A DNA stretch of 64,000 nucleotides from Shewanella marisflavi (GTDB taxonomy: Bacteria > Pseudomonadota > Gammaproteobacteria > Enterobacterales > Shewanellaceae), in assembly GCF_023283925.1 (NCBI RefSeq), contig NZ_JAKIKX010000013.1:1-64000 (forward strand), written 5' to 3'. This document shows, one piece after another, positions 1 to 8,046 of the stretch. Within the stretch, counting starts at the first letter, position 1, and every line of letters begins with the position of its first letter. The position numbers were made by a program, and so were the translations under genes. Under the pieces are notes generated by a model, which had not been told where the DNA came from, did not search any database, and saw nothing but the letters and a program-made list of their open reading frames with translations.

Positions 1-32
1 TCACTCGGTACAGAGTATAAGGTACCAACAGT

Positions 33-108
33 GTCCCATTCGTCTAGAGGCCTAGGACACCGCCCTTTCACGGCGGTAACAGGGGTTCGAATCCCCTATG
101 GGATACCA
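33..108 (+). tRNA. tRNA-Glu (UUC), copy 1
   Basis: A 76-base cloverleaf with encoded CCA. The anticodon loop reads CTTTCAC (anticodon TTC), flanked by a CCGCC/GGCGG stem, and the T arm AGGGG-TTCGAAT-CCCCT is perfect. The acceptor stem GTCCCAT/ATGGGAT closes with a G-U pair. It is identical to the second copy 109 bases downstream. It decodes GAA/GAG; in bacteria charged tRNA-Glu also feeds tetrapyrrole synthesis. Confidence 0.97.
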
Positions 109-217
109 CTTTTTTGAGTGGTTGACTGATTAAGTTGACGATTCGATAGCATTGAAGCTTAGCCTACAGGTTTCAATGAGTATTCACTCGCTTACGGAGT
201 CTAAACGTAAGGACGGC

Positions 218-293
218 GTCCCATTCGTCTAGAGGCCTAGGACACCGCCCTTTCACGGCGGTAACAGGGGTTCGAATCCCCTATGGGATACCA
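218..293 (+). tRNA. tRNA-Glu (UUC), copy 2
   Basis: Base-for-base copy of the tRNA-Glu at 33-108, including the CCA end. The 5' flanks of the two copies are also alike (TCACTCG, then GAGT and AAGG at similar distances), so the repeated unit includes spacer as well as gene. It is probably co-transcribed with the neighbouring tRNAs, because no terminator separates them. Confidence 0.97.
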
Positions 294-367
294 CTTCTTA
301 TTTTAAGATTTTTTGAAATAAGACATTGTGTTTATTCAGGTTTTACTGTATAGTCACAACCAGTTTC

Positions 368-443
368 GGGGCCTTAGCTCAGCTGGGAGAGCGCAACACT
401 GGCAGTGTTGAGGTCAGCGGTTCGATCCCGCTAGGCTCCACCA
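368..443 (+). tRNA. tRNA-Ala (GGC)
   Basis: 76-base tRNA with encoded CCA. The acceptor stem is GGGGCCT/AGGCTCC, and the anticodon stem-loop CACTGGCAGTG gives anticodon GGC, reading GCC/GCT. The T arm AGCGG-TTCGATC-CCGCT is intact. It is the last gene of the three-tRNA run and is followed by a strong intrinsic terminator. Confidence 0.96.
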
Positions 444-464
444 AATAAGCGTTTAGTTACGCGG

Positions 465-494
465 AAAAAACCACCCAATAGGGTGGTTTTTTTT
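465..494 (+). terminator. Rho-independent terminator of the tRNA cluster
   Basis: The stem AACCACCC / GGGTGGTT with loop AATA is preceded by an A-run and followed by eight T. It closes the tRNA-Glu/Glu/Ala transcript. The following 495-718 region shows no convincing gene. Confidence 0.93.
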
Positions 495-718
495 CATCTG
501 TCATTTACCTTATCCTTCCTTAGATCTACACCGCTGCAATGGCACGAATTTGATTGGCACTCTGATGCCTCAAAATGAGGCCGTCAAATGCCTAGAGAGC
601 AGGAGCCTATCCAATTGCTTGTGTCTCGCCTATTTTCGCCAACTAATCTGCTTTCGCCGAGCGGGGCATAATGTGCCACACTTCAGGAAAATCGTTAACC
701 TGATGCATTAGGGCAATT

Positions 719-1195
719 ATGTTGATGTTCATATCTAGAGATCTCGATGTTTTCCAATCAGAATTCGACCTGTCTGAGATTTCAAGTGAACTAGCACGAG
801 ACTTTGAGAATTTAGTGTTAGCTGATATCACACAGTGCAAGATTAATGATGTTGAGTATCTTCGTTGGGTAATGGTTGCGGTCGAAGATGAGAGTCCTAT
901 TGGTTATTGTTATTTCAGGCACCATATCAAAAAATCAGTCACTTACATCGGTCAAATCTATGTTGATAAAGAAGTAAGGGGGAAGGCCATTGCACGTAAG
1001 CTATTGAATATGAGTCTTGATTTTAGTTTTAGCCTTTTACCGAACCAAGTCGAGATCCACTTTACGACAAAGGAGCTTAACGCAAGTAAGTTAGTTGATT
1101 TGTTCTTTTATCGTGCGACGAAACAGAAGCGAAATGATAAATTTTTTGATATCAAAGCTACGGCCTTTTCATCCAAGCTTGAACTCGTTACATAA
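719..1195 (+). CDS. GNAT-family N-acetyltransferase
   Basis: The 158-residue product matches the GNAT fold: a beta-rich first half, a central strand around residues 85-92 (IGQIYVD) and the acetyl-CoA pyrophosphate-binding loop VRGKAIARKLL at about 97-107. The substrate is unknown. The C-terminal third carries no further recognisable motif. A second ATG two codons in (725) is an equally possible start, since no strong Shine-Dalgarno precedes either. The coding sequence is visibly richer in A and T than nearby genes, and it stands alone between a tRNA cluster and an unrelated gene, so it may have been acquired; that is inference. The fold assignment is fairly firm and the function open. Confidence 0.72.
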   Translation: MLMFISRDLDVFQSEFDLSEISSELARDFENLVLADITQCKINDVEYLRWVMVAVEDESPIGYCYFRHHIKKSVTYIGQIYVDKEVRGKAIARKLLNMSLDFSFSLLPNQVEIHFTTKELNASKLVDLFFYRATKQKRNDKFFDIKATAFSSKLELVT

Positions 1196-1301
1196 TTCCT
1201 TTCTTAGATTACCTTCGGCAAAGCTTTCCTATTGAGACTACACTGACACACTAATAGTTAAGCCAGTAATTTGTGCTTTTCGCAACAGAGTGAGTCAGAC
1301 A

Positions 1302-1802
1302 ATGAAGACAATTCTTTTAATACTGTTATCAGCCGTTTCATTATTTTCATCAAATGGTTATGCAGCTGACAAAACGCCTTTACCTTCCCATGGCATTGAC
1401 TATCCACAAGGTTGGCAGACTTGGTCAAGCATCGCCGTGTCCCATAGAACCGACAATAATACGGTAAGGGCTATTCTGGGCAATGATGTGGCTATTAAGG
1501 CGGCTCGTAGCGGTGAACATTCTCCCTGGCCTGACGGTGCCATTCTGGCCAAGGTGGTGTGGAAAGCGGGTGAATTAGCTCACTGGCCGAAGGCGATAGG
1601 GCCTAAAGACTTTGTCCATGCCGAGTTTATGTTCAAGGACTCCGTTAAGTATGCCGACACCTATGGCTGGGGATGGGCGCGTTGGGTTGGCGCCGAGCAG
1701 ACGCCATTTGAGGGAGGGATGCAGGTGTGTGTCAGTTGTCATACCCCAGTGAAAGACAATGACTGGGTATTCACCGAGCCGGGATGGTTCCCGACAAACT
1801 AG
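1302..1802 (+). CDS. Cytochrome P460-like periplasmic c-type haem protein
   Basis: A 166-residue exported protein. Residues 1-22 form a signal peptide ending near YAAD. The C-terminal half has the cytochrome P460 family pattern, with a YGWGWARWVG block around 121-130 and a single haem-binding CVSCH at 143-147. The best-known P460 proteins oxidise hydroxylamine or bind nitric oxide through a c-haem cross-linked to lysine; many marine relatives have no assigned substrate. Whether the cross-linking lysine is present cannot be settled by eye. I start at ATG 1302, behind GAGTGAG; an in-frame GTG at 1290 would add four residues before the signal peptide. It appears monocistronic and ends at a long hairpin shared with the convergent ABC exporter gene. 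Confidence 0.8.
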   Translation: MKTILLILLSAVSLFSSNGYAADKTPLPSHGIDYPQGWQTWSSIAVSHRTDNNTVRAILGNDVAIKAARSGEHSPWPDGAILAKVVWKAGELAHWPKAIGPKDFVHAEFMFKDSVKYADTYGWGWARWVGAEQTPFEGGMQVCVSCHTPVKDNDWVFTEPGWFPTN

Positions 1803-1826
1803 CTCAATAGGTTAGGGCGGGTAGCA

Positions 1827-1853
1827 ATGCCTAAGGAACAGGTCCTTAGGCAT
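1827..1853. terminator. Bidirectional hairpin between convergent genes
   Basis: Perfect 11-bp arms (ATGCCTAAGGA / TCCTTAGGCAT) around a 5-base loop, between the stop codons of the P460-like gene and the ABC exporter. No clean T-run follows on either strand, so termination efficiency is uncertain, but position and stability suggest a shared terminator. Confidence 0.6.
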
Positions 1854-1875
1854 AGAGTTTGAGATAGCGAAGAAC

Positions 1876-3705
1876 CTAGTCTACACCCAGGAAGCCACCA
1901 GTTTGATGGGCCCAAAGCTGGGCGTAAATCCCACCTTGTTTTATCAGCTCCTGGTGAGTGCCTTGCTCGACGATTTTGCCTTGATCTAACACGATCAACC
2001 TATCCATGGCGGCAATGGTCGACAGACGGTGGGCAATGGCGATCACCGTTTTACCTTCCATCAGCTGATAGAGACTCTCCTGAATTGCGGCCTCAATCTC
2101 GGAGTCGAGCGCGGAGGTGGCTTCATCTAAGAGTAAAATCGGAGCGTTTTTCAGTAGCACCCTGGCGATGGCAATGCGTTGACGCTGCCCGCCAGAAAGT
2201 TTTACACCGCGCTCACCGACTTGGGCATCCAAGCCATGGTTGCCCTCAGGATCGCTCAGGCTCTGAATAAAATCATAGGCTTGAGCTTGTTTGATGGCAT
2301 TTTCCAAGTCTTCCTCAGTGGCGTCAGGTCTTCCATAACGTATGTTGTCGCGGATCGAACGATGCAGCAGAGAGGTGTCTTGGGTCACCATGCCGATGTT
2401 TGCTCGCAGCGAGTCCTGATTTACCTCTCGGATATTTTGCCCATCTATGGTGATACAACCTTGCTCGACATCGTGAAAACGCATGAGCAGGTTCACCAGA
2501 GTCGATTTACCGGCGCCGGATCGACCCACCAGACCCACTTTTTCACCGGGTTTGATCTTAAGGTTGAGATCTTCTATCACGCCACTGGCTTCGCCATAGT
2601 GAAAACTCACCTGTTCGAAGGCGATTTCGCCTTGAGAGACGGTAAGTTGGGCGGCATTTTCTTTATCTTGCACGCTGGTCGGACGCGATAGGGTATTCAT
2701 GCCATCGGCAACCGTGCCGATGTTTTCGAACAGTGAGCTGATCTCCCACATGATCCATTGAGACATACCGTTGAGTCGGAGCGACAAGCTCACTGCTACG
2801 GCGATGGCCCCTATGGTGATGGCGCTGTCACGCCACAGCCAGATGGAGACGGCGGCGACGGTGAAGGCAAGTAAGTAATTAATAACCTGCACGCTGACGT
2901 TGATACCAGTGACCAGGCGCATCTGCCGATACACGGTATCGAGGAAGCCCGTCATGCTGTCTTTGGCATATTGGGCTTCTTTTTGGGTGTGTGAAAACAG
3001 TTTCACTGTGGCGATATTGGTGTAGCTGTCGACGATACGCCCTGTCATGGTGGAGCGGGCATCGGCCTGTTCGGTGGAGACCTTTTTCAGCTTGGGTAGG
3101 AAATAAAATTGCAGGCCGACATAGAGGGCCAACCAAGCCAGCATAGGTAGCATCAAGCGCAGATCGGCATCGGCGATGATCACCAGCATAGAAAGAAAGT
3201 AAACTAAGATATAAACCAATACATCCAATAGCTTAGTTACAGTCTCCCGCACTGCTAGCGAAGTTTGCATCACCTTAGTGGCGATACGCCCGGCAAAATC
3301 GTTTTGGTAAAAAGAGATGCTCTGTTTGAGCAGATAACGGTGGGCAAGCCAGCGGATCGACATGGGATAGTTGCCCAGCAGACCTTGGTAGACCACCAGA
3401 GCATGTAACAGTACCAGAGACGGGATAACCACCAGAACCAATACCGACATCAATAACAACTTGTCACCCTGTTCGGCAAACAGTGTCTCTGGACTGTGGT
3501 TGGCCAGCAGATCCACCAGATCACCCATAAAGGCAAACAGTGACACTTCGAGTATCGCCAGAAGGGCGGTGAGTATCGACATCAAGGCCAATGGTAATTC
3601 GAAGCCGCGAGTGTAGTGACGGCAAAACTTATAGATGCCGCGCGGTGGCTGTACTGCCTCATCATCTGGTAGAGCAGAAACCCATGATTCAAAACGCTTA
3701 AACAT
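1876..3705 (-). CDS. ABC transporter, fused permease and ATPase (MsbA/multidrug exporter type)
   Basis: 609-residue half-transporter that should dimerise in the inner membrane. Residues about 35-330 hold a six-helix type I exporter domain. The ATPase follows, with Walker A GRSGAGKST at 394-402, Q-loop near 441 (MVTQD), signature LSGGQ at 503-507, Walker B ILLLDE at 523-528, D-loop SALD and the switch histidine in AIAHRLS near 560. All catalytic elements are intact. Substrate cannot be read from the sequence; relatives export lipids, peptides or drugs. The gene is divergent from the alkylation-repair pair at 3935 across a 229-base intergenic region and convergent with the P460-like gene. Confidence 0.9.
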   Translation of the reverse strand: MFKRFESWVSALPDDEAVQPPRGIYKFCRHYTRGFELPLALMSILTALLAILEVSLFAFMGDLVDLLANHSPETLFAEQGDKLLLMSVLVLVVIPSLVLLHALVVYQGLLGNYPMSIRWLAHRYLLKQSISFYQNDFAGRIATKVMQTSLAVRETVTKLLDVLVYILVYFLSMLVIIADADLRLMLPMLAWLALYVGLQFYFLPKLKKVSTEQADARSTMTGRIVDSYTNIATVKLFSHTQKEAQYAKDSMTGFLDTVYRQMRLVTGINVSVQVINYLLAFTVAAVSIWLWRDSAITIGAIAVAVSLSLRLNGMSQWIMWEISSLFENIGTVADGMNTLSRPTSVQDKENAAQLTVSQGEIAFEQVSFHYGEASGVIEDLNLKIKPGEKVGLVGRSGAGKSTLVNLLMRFHDVEQGCITIDGQNIREVNQDSLRANIGMVTQDTSLLHRSIRDNIRYGRPDATEEDLENAIKQAQAYDFIQSLSDPEGNHGLDAQVGERGVKLSGGQRQRIAIARVLLKNAPILLLDEATSALDSEIEAAIQESLYQLMEGKTVIAIAHRLSTIAAMDRLIVLDQGKIVEQGTHQELIKQGGIYAQLWAHQTGGFLGVD

Positions 3706-3934
3706 TTAAGTCCTTATAAAGTTGAGGGTTATCATCAGACTTGATATGCCTCAATCATATAGTAGCAGCGGGTTGAGTGCGATGTATTGTTACTTAACAG
3801 GGCAAGTTAGCATGAGTGCCGTTTTCCGCTAGTATCTGAACTTCTCCTCCATTAGAGTGAGTCTATTCCTATTTAAATGAGCCTAACTCAGTGACATTGC
3901 AATGTGATTTTAAGCGATCTTTAGGGTACTCCAT

Positions 3935-5449
3935 ATGTTAGCCAAGTCAGGCCTAGGCGTGCTACATGATCCCGTCAAAGCGGAGCAATACCGAATTGCT
4001 CGTTTGTCCCGAGATGCCAGATTCGATGGGCTTTTCTTTGTCGGTGTCTTCTCCACCGGGATCTATTGTCGACCTATCTGTCCGGCTGTGCCCGCCAAAG
4101 AGGCTAATGTCAGGTATTTCGCTGATGCTATCTCGGCGGCGCAGGCAGGGCTAAGACCCTGCTTACGTTGCCGACCCGACAGTGCCCCCGGTTCCAACCC
4201 TTGGCTTGGTACGCAGACGAGTCTTAATCGCGCGCTCAATTTGATTAATGCCGGTGTCTTAGCTGGGCCGCAGGCGATCTCAATGAGCGCACTGGCCGAG
4301 CGTTTAGGCATAGGCGAGCGTTATCTGCGCCAGCTGTTTCAGCAATCCTTAGGAACCTCTCCCAAGCAATATGCCCTCTATCAGCAGTTGATGTTTGCCA
4401 AACAGTTGCTGCATCAGACTCAGATGCCGATCACTCAAGTCGCTTTTGCCGCTGGGTTTAATAGTGTCAGACGTTTTAATGAGATCTTTCGAGAGCAGCT
4501 GCAATTGACCCCGAGCGAGATCCGCAAAACTGGAGCAAAGGCGCCGTCGGCTAAACAGGGATTGACCTTAAAACTTGCCTATCGGCCGCCCTATGACTGG
4601 ACGCATCTCAGGGATTTCTACACCCAGAGAATGGTTCCCGAGATGGAATGGATTGATGAGCAGAGCTATGGGCGCAGCTTTACACTGAATGGCGTTAGGG
4701 GTCATTTCACCGCCAAACACAGTGAAGAGGAGGCCTGCTTTTATGTGGAGATTCATCTGGCAAGGGCGGAAGATCTCAGGGAGTTAAAAGGGATTGTCAG
4801 CCATATTCGTCGCCTATTAGATCTCGACGCGGATCCTCTCACCATAGGCGATAGACTGAGCGGCTTAGGGGCTGCCTTGCCCAAGGTGCAAGCCGGAATG
4901 CGTATTCCCGGTGTCTGGTCACCCTTTGAGGCAGCGTGCCGAGCCATATTGGGTCAACAGGTGAGCGTCACCCAGGCGGTTAAGCTGTTGGGACAACTGA
5001 TTGCCGACTATGGCGAGACGGTAACCTTGGGTGAGCGCACACTACGCCTGTTTCCGCAGCCAGAGCAACTAAGTGGTGCCAGCCTGGAAGGGCTGAAGAT
5101 GCCGGGAGTGCGAAAAGAGGCGATTCGGGCGCTGGCGACATTTGTGGCTAAAGCCCCCGAGGCGGATATCGAGTCCTGGCTGCAGATAAAAGGCATTGGC
5201 CCCTGGACATTGGATTATGTGCGCCTGCGAGGGTTGAGCCTGCCTGATGTGCTACTTAGCAGCGATCTCGTGGTCAAACAACAGCTTTTGCTGAACTTGC
5301 CTGGGTCATGGCCGAGGCAAGCGTGTGAAGACCCTAAGGCGGTGAAAAAACAAGCTCAGAAATATTATCAAGAGCTGAGTCATCAATTGGCGCAAGAGGT
5401 TGCGCCCTGGGGCAGCTATCTCACCCTGCAACTATGGAATCAACAATGA
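3935..5449 (+). CDS. alkA: Ada-type regulator fused to AlkA 3-methyladenine DNA glycosylase II
   Basis: 504-residue three-part protein. Residues 30-85 are an Ada zinc domain with Cys45, Cys49, Cys76 and Cys79, the first of which is the methylphosphotriester acceptor in E. coli Ada. Residues about 95-195 are an AraC-type double helix-turn-helix. Residues 205-500 are AlkA, with the helix-hairpin-helix LQIKGIGPWTLDYVR at 416-430 and catalytic aspartate Asp444 in SSD. It should sense alkylated DNA phosphates, activate transcription and excise alkylated bases. The start follows AGGG with 8-base spacing. Its stop overlaps the ogt start as ATGA, implying translational coupling. In E. coli the Ada sensor is fused to the methyltransferase instead, so domains are reshuffled here. 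Confidence 0.93.
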   Translation: MLAKSGLGVLHDPVKAEQYRIARLSRDARFDGLFFVGVFSTGIYCRPICPAVPAKEANVRYFADAISAAQAGLRPCLRCRPDSAPGSNPWLGTQTSLNRALNLINAGVLAGPQAISMSALAERLGIGERYLRQLFQQSLGTSPKQYALYQQLMFAKQLLHQTQMPITQVAFAAGFNSVRRFNEIFREQLQLTPSEIRKTGAKAPSAKQGLTLKLAYRPPYDWTHLRDFYTQRMVPEMEWIDEQSYGRSFTLNGVRGHFTAKHSEEEACFYVEIHLARAEDLRELKGIVSHIRRLLDLDADPLTIGDRLSGLGAALPKVQAGMRIPGVWSPFEAACRAILGQQVSVTQAVKLLGQLIADYGETVTLGERTLRLFPQPEQLSGASLEGLKMPGVRKEAIRALATFVAKAPEADIESWLQIKGIGPWTLDYVRLRGLSLPDVLLSSDLVVKQQLLLNLPGSWPRQACEDPKAVKKQAQKYYQELSHQLAQEVAPWGSYLTLQLWNQQ

Positions 5450-6045
5450 GTGCACATAACCCACAACTTGAATACACGCCCCTAAGCCGCAACTTTGGTC
5501 TTGCTGGCGATCAGGCTTTAGCGCAAAAAGTGCTCCAGACCCCCCTTGGCCGCTTGAGTCTGGCTGCCAATCAGTTTGGTCTGTCACACCTAAGCTTTCT
5601 GCCTGAAGAAGACGACGGCTTTGTCGCTCGCCCCGTGAGTCTTATCACGGCTAGCGAGCAGGAACAGGCCAGGGCCGAGGCGCATCTTAAGCAGGCAGAG
5701 GAGGAGTTGGTGGCCTATTTTGCTGGTCAACTGAAAGCCTTTAGCGTAGCGCTGGCGCCTGTGGGGACGGCTTTTCAGCATCAGGTGTGGCAAGCGCTGC
5801 TGACTCACCCCTTTGGCCAGGCCGCCAGTTATAGCGACATCGCCAATGCCATAGACAATCCCAAAGCTGTGCGTGCCGTAGGCAGTGCTAATGGTGCCAA
5901 TCGTATCGCCATCATCATTCCTTGCCATCGTATTATCGGTAAAGGGGGCGCCTTAACCGGCTATGCCTATGGGCTGACGATCAAGCAAAAACTGCTGACG
6001 CTAGAGGCTAATATCGCAAGCCTTGAGTCAGATCTTGGCCGCTAG
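5446..6045 (+). CDS. ogt: Methylated-DNA--[protein]-cysteine S-methyltransferase
   Basis: 199-residue suicide repair enzyme that removes methyl from O6-methylguanine. The C-terminal domain carries the invariant IIPCHRII motif with acceptor Cys160, preceded by a SYSDIA helix and the arginine finger region AVRAVGSANG. The N-terminal half is the degenerate ribonuclease-like domain. ATG 5446 is favoured: it overlaps the stop of the upstream Ada-AlkA gene as ATGA and has GGA 7 bases before it, whereas ATG 5434 lies deeper inside that gene. The pair forms an alkylation-damage operon presumably induced by the Ada sensor. No clear terminator follows. Confidence 0.93.
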   Translation: MSAHNPQLEYTPLSRNFGLAGDQALAQKVLQTPLGRLSLAANQFGLSHLSFLPEEDDGFVARPVSLITASEQEQARAEAHLKQAEEELVAYFAGQLKAFSVALAPVGTAFQHQVWQALLTHPFGQAASYSDIANAIDNPKAVRAVGSANGANRIAIIIPCHRIIGKGGALTGYAYGLTIKQKLLTLEANIASLESDLGR

Positions 6046-6181
6046 CGCCTGGTTGGCTGATGTGACCAAGGTGATATCGCAAATATAATCTGATAAAGAT
6101 GATGCGCTAAAGATTAGGTGTTGTGGGCCAATCTTAGGTACAATAGTCGGCTGTATTTTGTATTGGTAGCATACTTTTATC

Positions 6182-7477
6182 ATGACCCCATCCGCTCCTT
6201 CAGAACTGCCCGTGTCGACGGTTGAATTTAGCCAGTTGAATTTGGTTAAGGCATTACAAGCCAGGCTGAATCACCTTGGCTATCAAAAGGCCACGCCCAT
6301 TCAGGCCAAGGCGATCCCCGCCATCCTAGCCGGACGTGATCTGTTGGCCGGCGCTAAGACGGGGTCGGGTAAGACGGCGGCTTTTGCCTTACCTTTATTG
6401 CAAAAGCTAGCTGGGCAAAGGGCTAGCGGCGGTAATCATGTCAGTGGGTTGGTGTTGGTGCCGACCCGTGAATTAGCCCAGCAGGTGGCTGACAGTTTTA
6501 TCAGTTACGGAGGTGAACTGGCTCCCCGGGCGAAAGTGGTCGCCGTTTTTGGTGGCGTTTCTATCAATACTCAGATGCTGACGCTGCGCGGCGGCACAGA
6601 TATTTTGGTGGCGACTCCTGGTCGTCTGTTGGATCTTGTCTCTAGCAATGCGGTTAACTTATCTCAGCTTAAGGCCCTGGTGCTTGATGAAGCCGACCGT
6701 ATGCTCAACCTGGGTTTTACTGAAGAACTCGCCGAGATCCTAAAGCTTTTACCTAAGCAGAAACAGACACTGCTGTTTTCGGCGACCTTTCCTGAAGAGG
6801 TGCGAGAACTGACCAGCGCACTGTTGGTCGACCCTGAGGTGATTGAACTGCAAGATGAAGAGCGCGCCGATATTATCCAGCGCGTCTATACGGTCAATCG
6901 TAGCAGTAAGACGGCATTGCTGGCCGAACTGATTAAGACTCGTGAGTGGCGTCAGGTATTGGTGTTTGCCAGTGCCAAGCGTAGCTGTGATCACCTGGCG
7001 CAGAAACTGGCCAAGCGCGGCATTAGCGCGCAAGTCTTCCATGGCGATAAGGCCCAGGGGACCCGAAGCCGTGTACTTGAGGATTTCAAAAGCGGCGAGA
7101 CAACCGTGCTGATCGCCACAGACATAGCGGCGCGCGGCATCGATATCGACAAGTTACCTGTGGTGATTAACTTTGAGCTGCCACGTAGCCCCGCAGATTA
7201 CATGCATCGCATTGGGCGTAGTGGTCGCGCAGGGGAGCAGGGGGAAGCCATTTCGCTGATCAGCCACGATGAATATCATCATTTTTCTGTGATAGAAAAG
7301 AAAAATAAGCTACGTCTCCCAAGAGAGCAGTATGCAGGCTTCGAGGCCGACGACGAAGCGCCGCAAGATTGTCCATCACGCCAAGGGAAGCCTGTGGCAA
7401 AGCCCGCCGGAACCGGTAAAAAAAAGCGTAAAAAGTTACCAAAGATCAATGACGGGATCTGGAAGAATCCGTCATAG
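6182..7477 (+). CDS. DEAD-box ATP-dependent RNA helicase (RhlE-like)
   Basis: 431 residues with every helicase motif in order: Q motif around residues 34-45, Walker A AGAKTGSGKT ending near 65, PTRELAQ 94-100, TPGR 145-148, DEAD 169-172, SAT 200-202, then in the second RecA domain TDIAARGID and HRIGRSGRAG. The C-terminal 40 residues are a basic tail (GKKKRKK) likely to contact RNA. It acts in the cytoplasm on structured RNA, in ribosome assembly or mRNA turnover; which of the DEAD families (RhlE, SrmB-like or another) is not certain. The phosphatase gene follows after 42 bases and may be co-transcribed. Confidence 0.9.
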   Translation: MTPSAPSELPVSTVEFSQLNLVKALQARLNHLGYQKATPIQAKAIPAILAGRDLLAGAKTGSGKTAAFALPLLQKLAGQRASGGNHVSGLVLVPTRELAQQVADSFISYGGELAPRAKVVAVFGGVSINTQMLTLRGGTDILVATPGRLLDLVSSNAVNLSQLKALVLDEADRMLNLGFTEELAEILKLLPKQKQTLLFSATFPEEVRELTSALLVDPEVIELQDEERADIIQRVYTVNRSSKTALLAELIKTREWRQVLVFASAKRSCDHLAQKLAKRGISAQVFHGDKAQGTRSRVLEDFKSGETTVLIATDIAARGIDIDKLPVVINFELPRSPADYMHRIGRSGRAGEQGEAISLISHDEYHHFSVIEKKNKLRLPREQYAGFEADDEAPQDCPSRQGKPVAKPAGTGKKKRKKLPKINDGIWKNPS

Positions 7478-7519
7478 TATGCGGCGTTTAATGGCAGATA
7501 TTGAGAAAAAGTAGGGCGT

Positions 7520-7990
7520 ATGCAGCAGCTGTTTTGGTTAGTAGAAGGCGTGATTGCCGGTCGTTGTGGCCCGAATTTGATCCAGTGGGATCTCGGGCAG
7601 CTTAAGGCTGAGGGGATCGATGCGATTTTATCGGTTAACCAGGGGGAACTCTGTGATCCCGAAGAGATGGCTAGGCTGGACCTTCGCTACGCCTGTATTC
7701 CTCTATCGGAGAATATTCCACCTCAAGAGGGCGACCAGGCGTTATGTGTGGCCCAGTTGCCCAAGGCCCTGGCCTTTATCCGCGAGTGTGAGGCTCAAGG
7801 CTTAACGGTTATGATTCACTGCCGCTCAGGCAAAGACAGAACCGGCCTACTGATGGCCTATTATCTGATGGAAAATGGCGCGGCGCCTTTGCACGCGGTA
7901 AGTCAGGTTCGAGCCGTACGCGATATCGCCTTTAATTCAGACGGGTGGGATCAATTTGTTTATGATGTTTTATATGCTTTACAGGCGTGA
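7520..7990 (+). CDS. Cysteine-based protein phosphatase (dual-specificity/tyrosine type)
   Basis: 156-residue cytoplasmic protein with the CX5R signature HCRSGKDRTG: nucleophile Cys101 and phosphate-binding Arg107. The preceding strand (LTVMIH) and the compact length match the atypical dual-specificity or swiss-army phosphatase families of bacteria. The substrate is unknown; neighbours (helicase upstream, phospholipase D-type protein downstream) do not point to one. No signal peptide. The start at 7520 follows GTAGGGCGT, a fair Shine-Dalgarno. Family level is secure, physiological role open. Confidence 0.85.
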   Translation: MQQLFWLVEGVIAGRCGPNLIQWDLGQLKAEGIDAILSVNQGELCDPEEMARLDLRYACIPLSENIPPQEGDQALCVAQLPKALAFIRECEAQGLTVMIHCRSGKDRTGLLMAYYLMENGAAPLHAVSQVRAVRDIAFNSDGWDQFVYDVLYALQA

Positions 7991-8046
7991 TACTAATACC
8001 TATGTTATAGCCTAGGCGCTGATATCAAAAGGTTTTACAGGACGTT

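Noticed and set aside
643-840. Open frame of 65 codons on the minus strand overlapping the first GNAT gene
   Set aside because: It overlaps the clearly better GNAT gene and shows no family pattern.
3888-3915. Possible CRP half-site (AATGTGATTTT) before the Ada-AlkA gene
   Set aside because: Only the left half matches; the right half (GCGAT) does not, and no -10 box is correctly placed.
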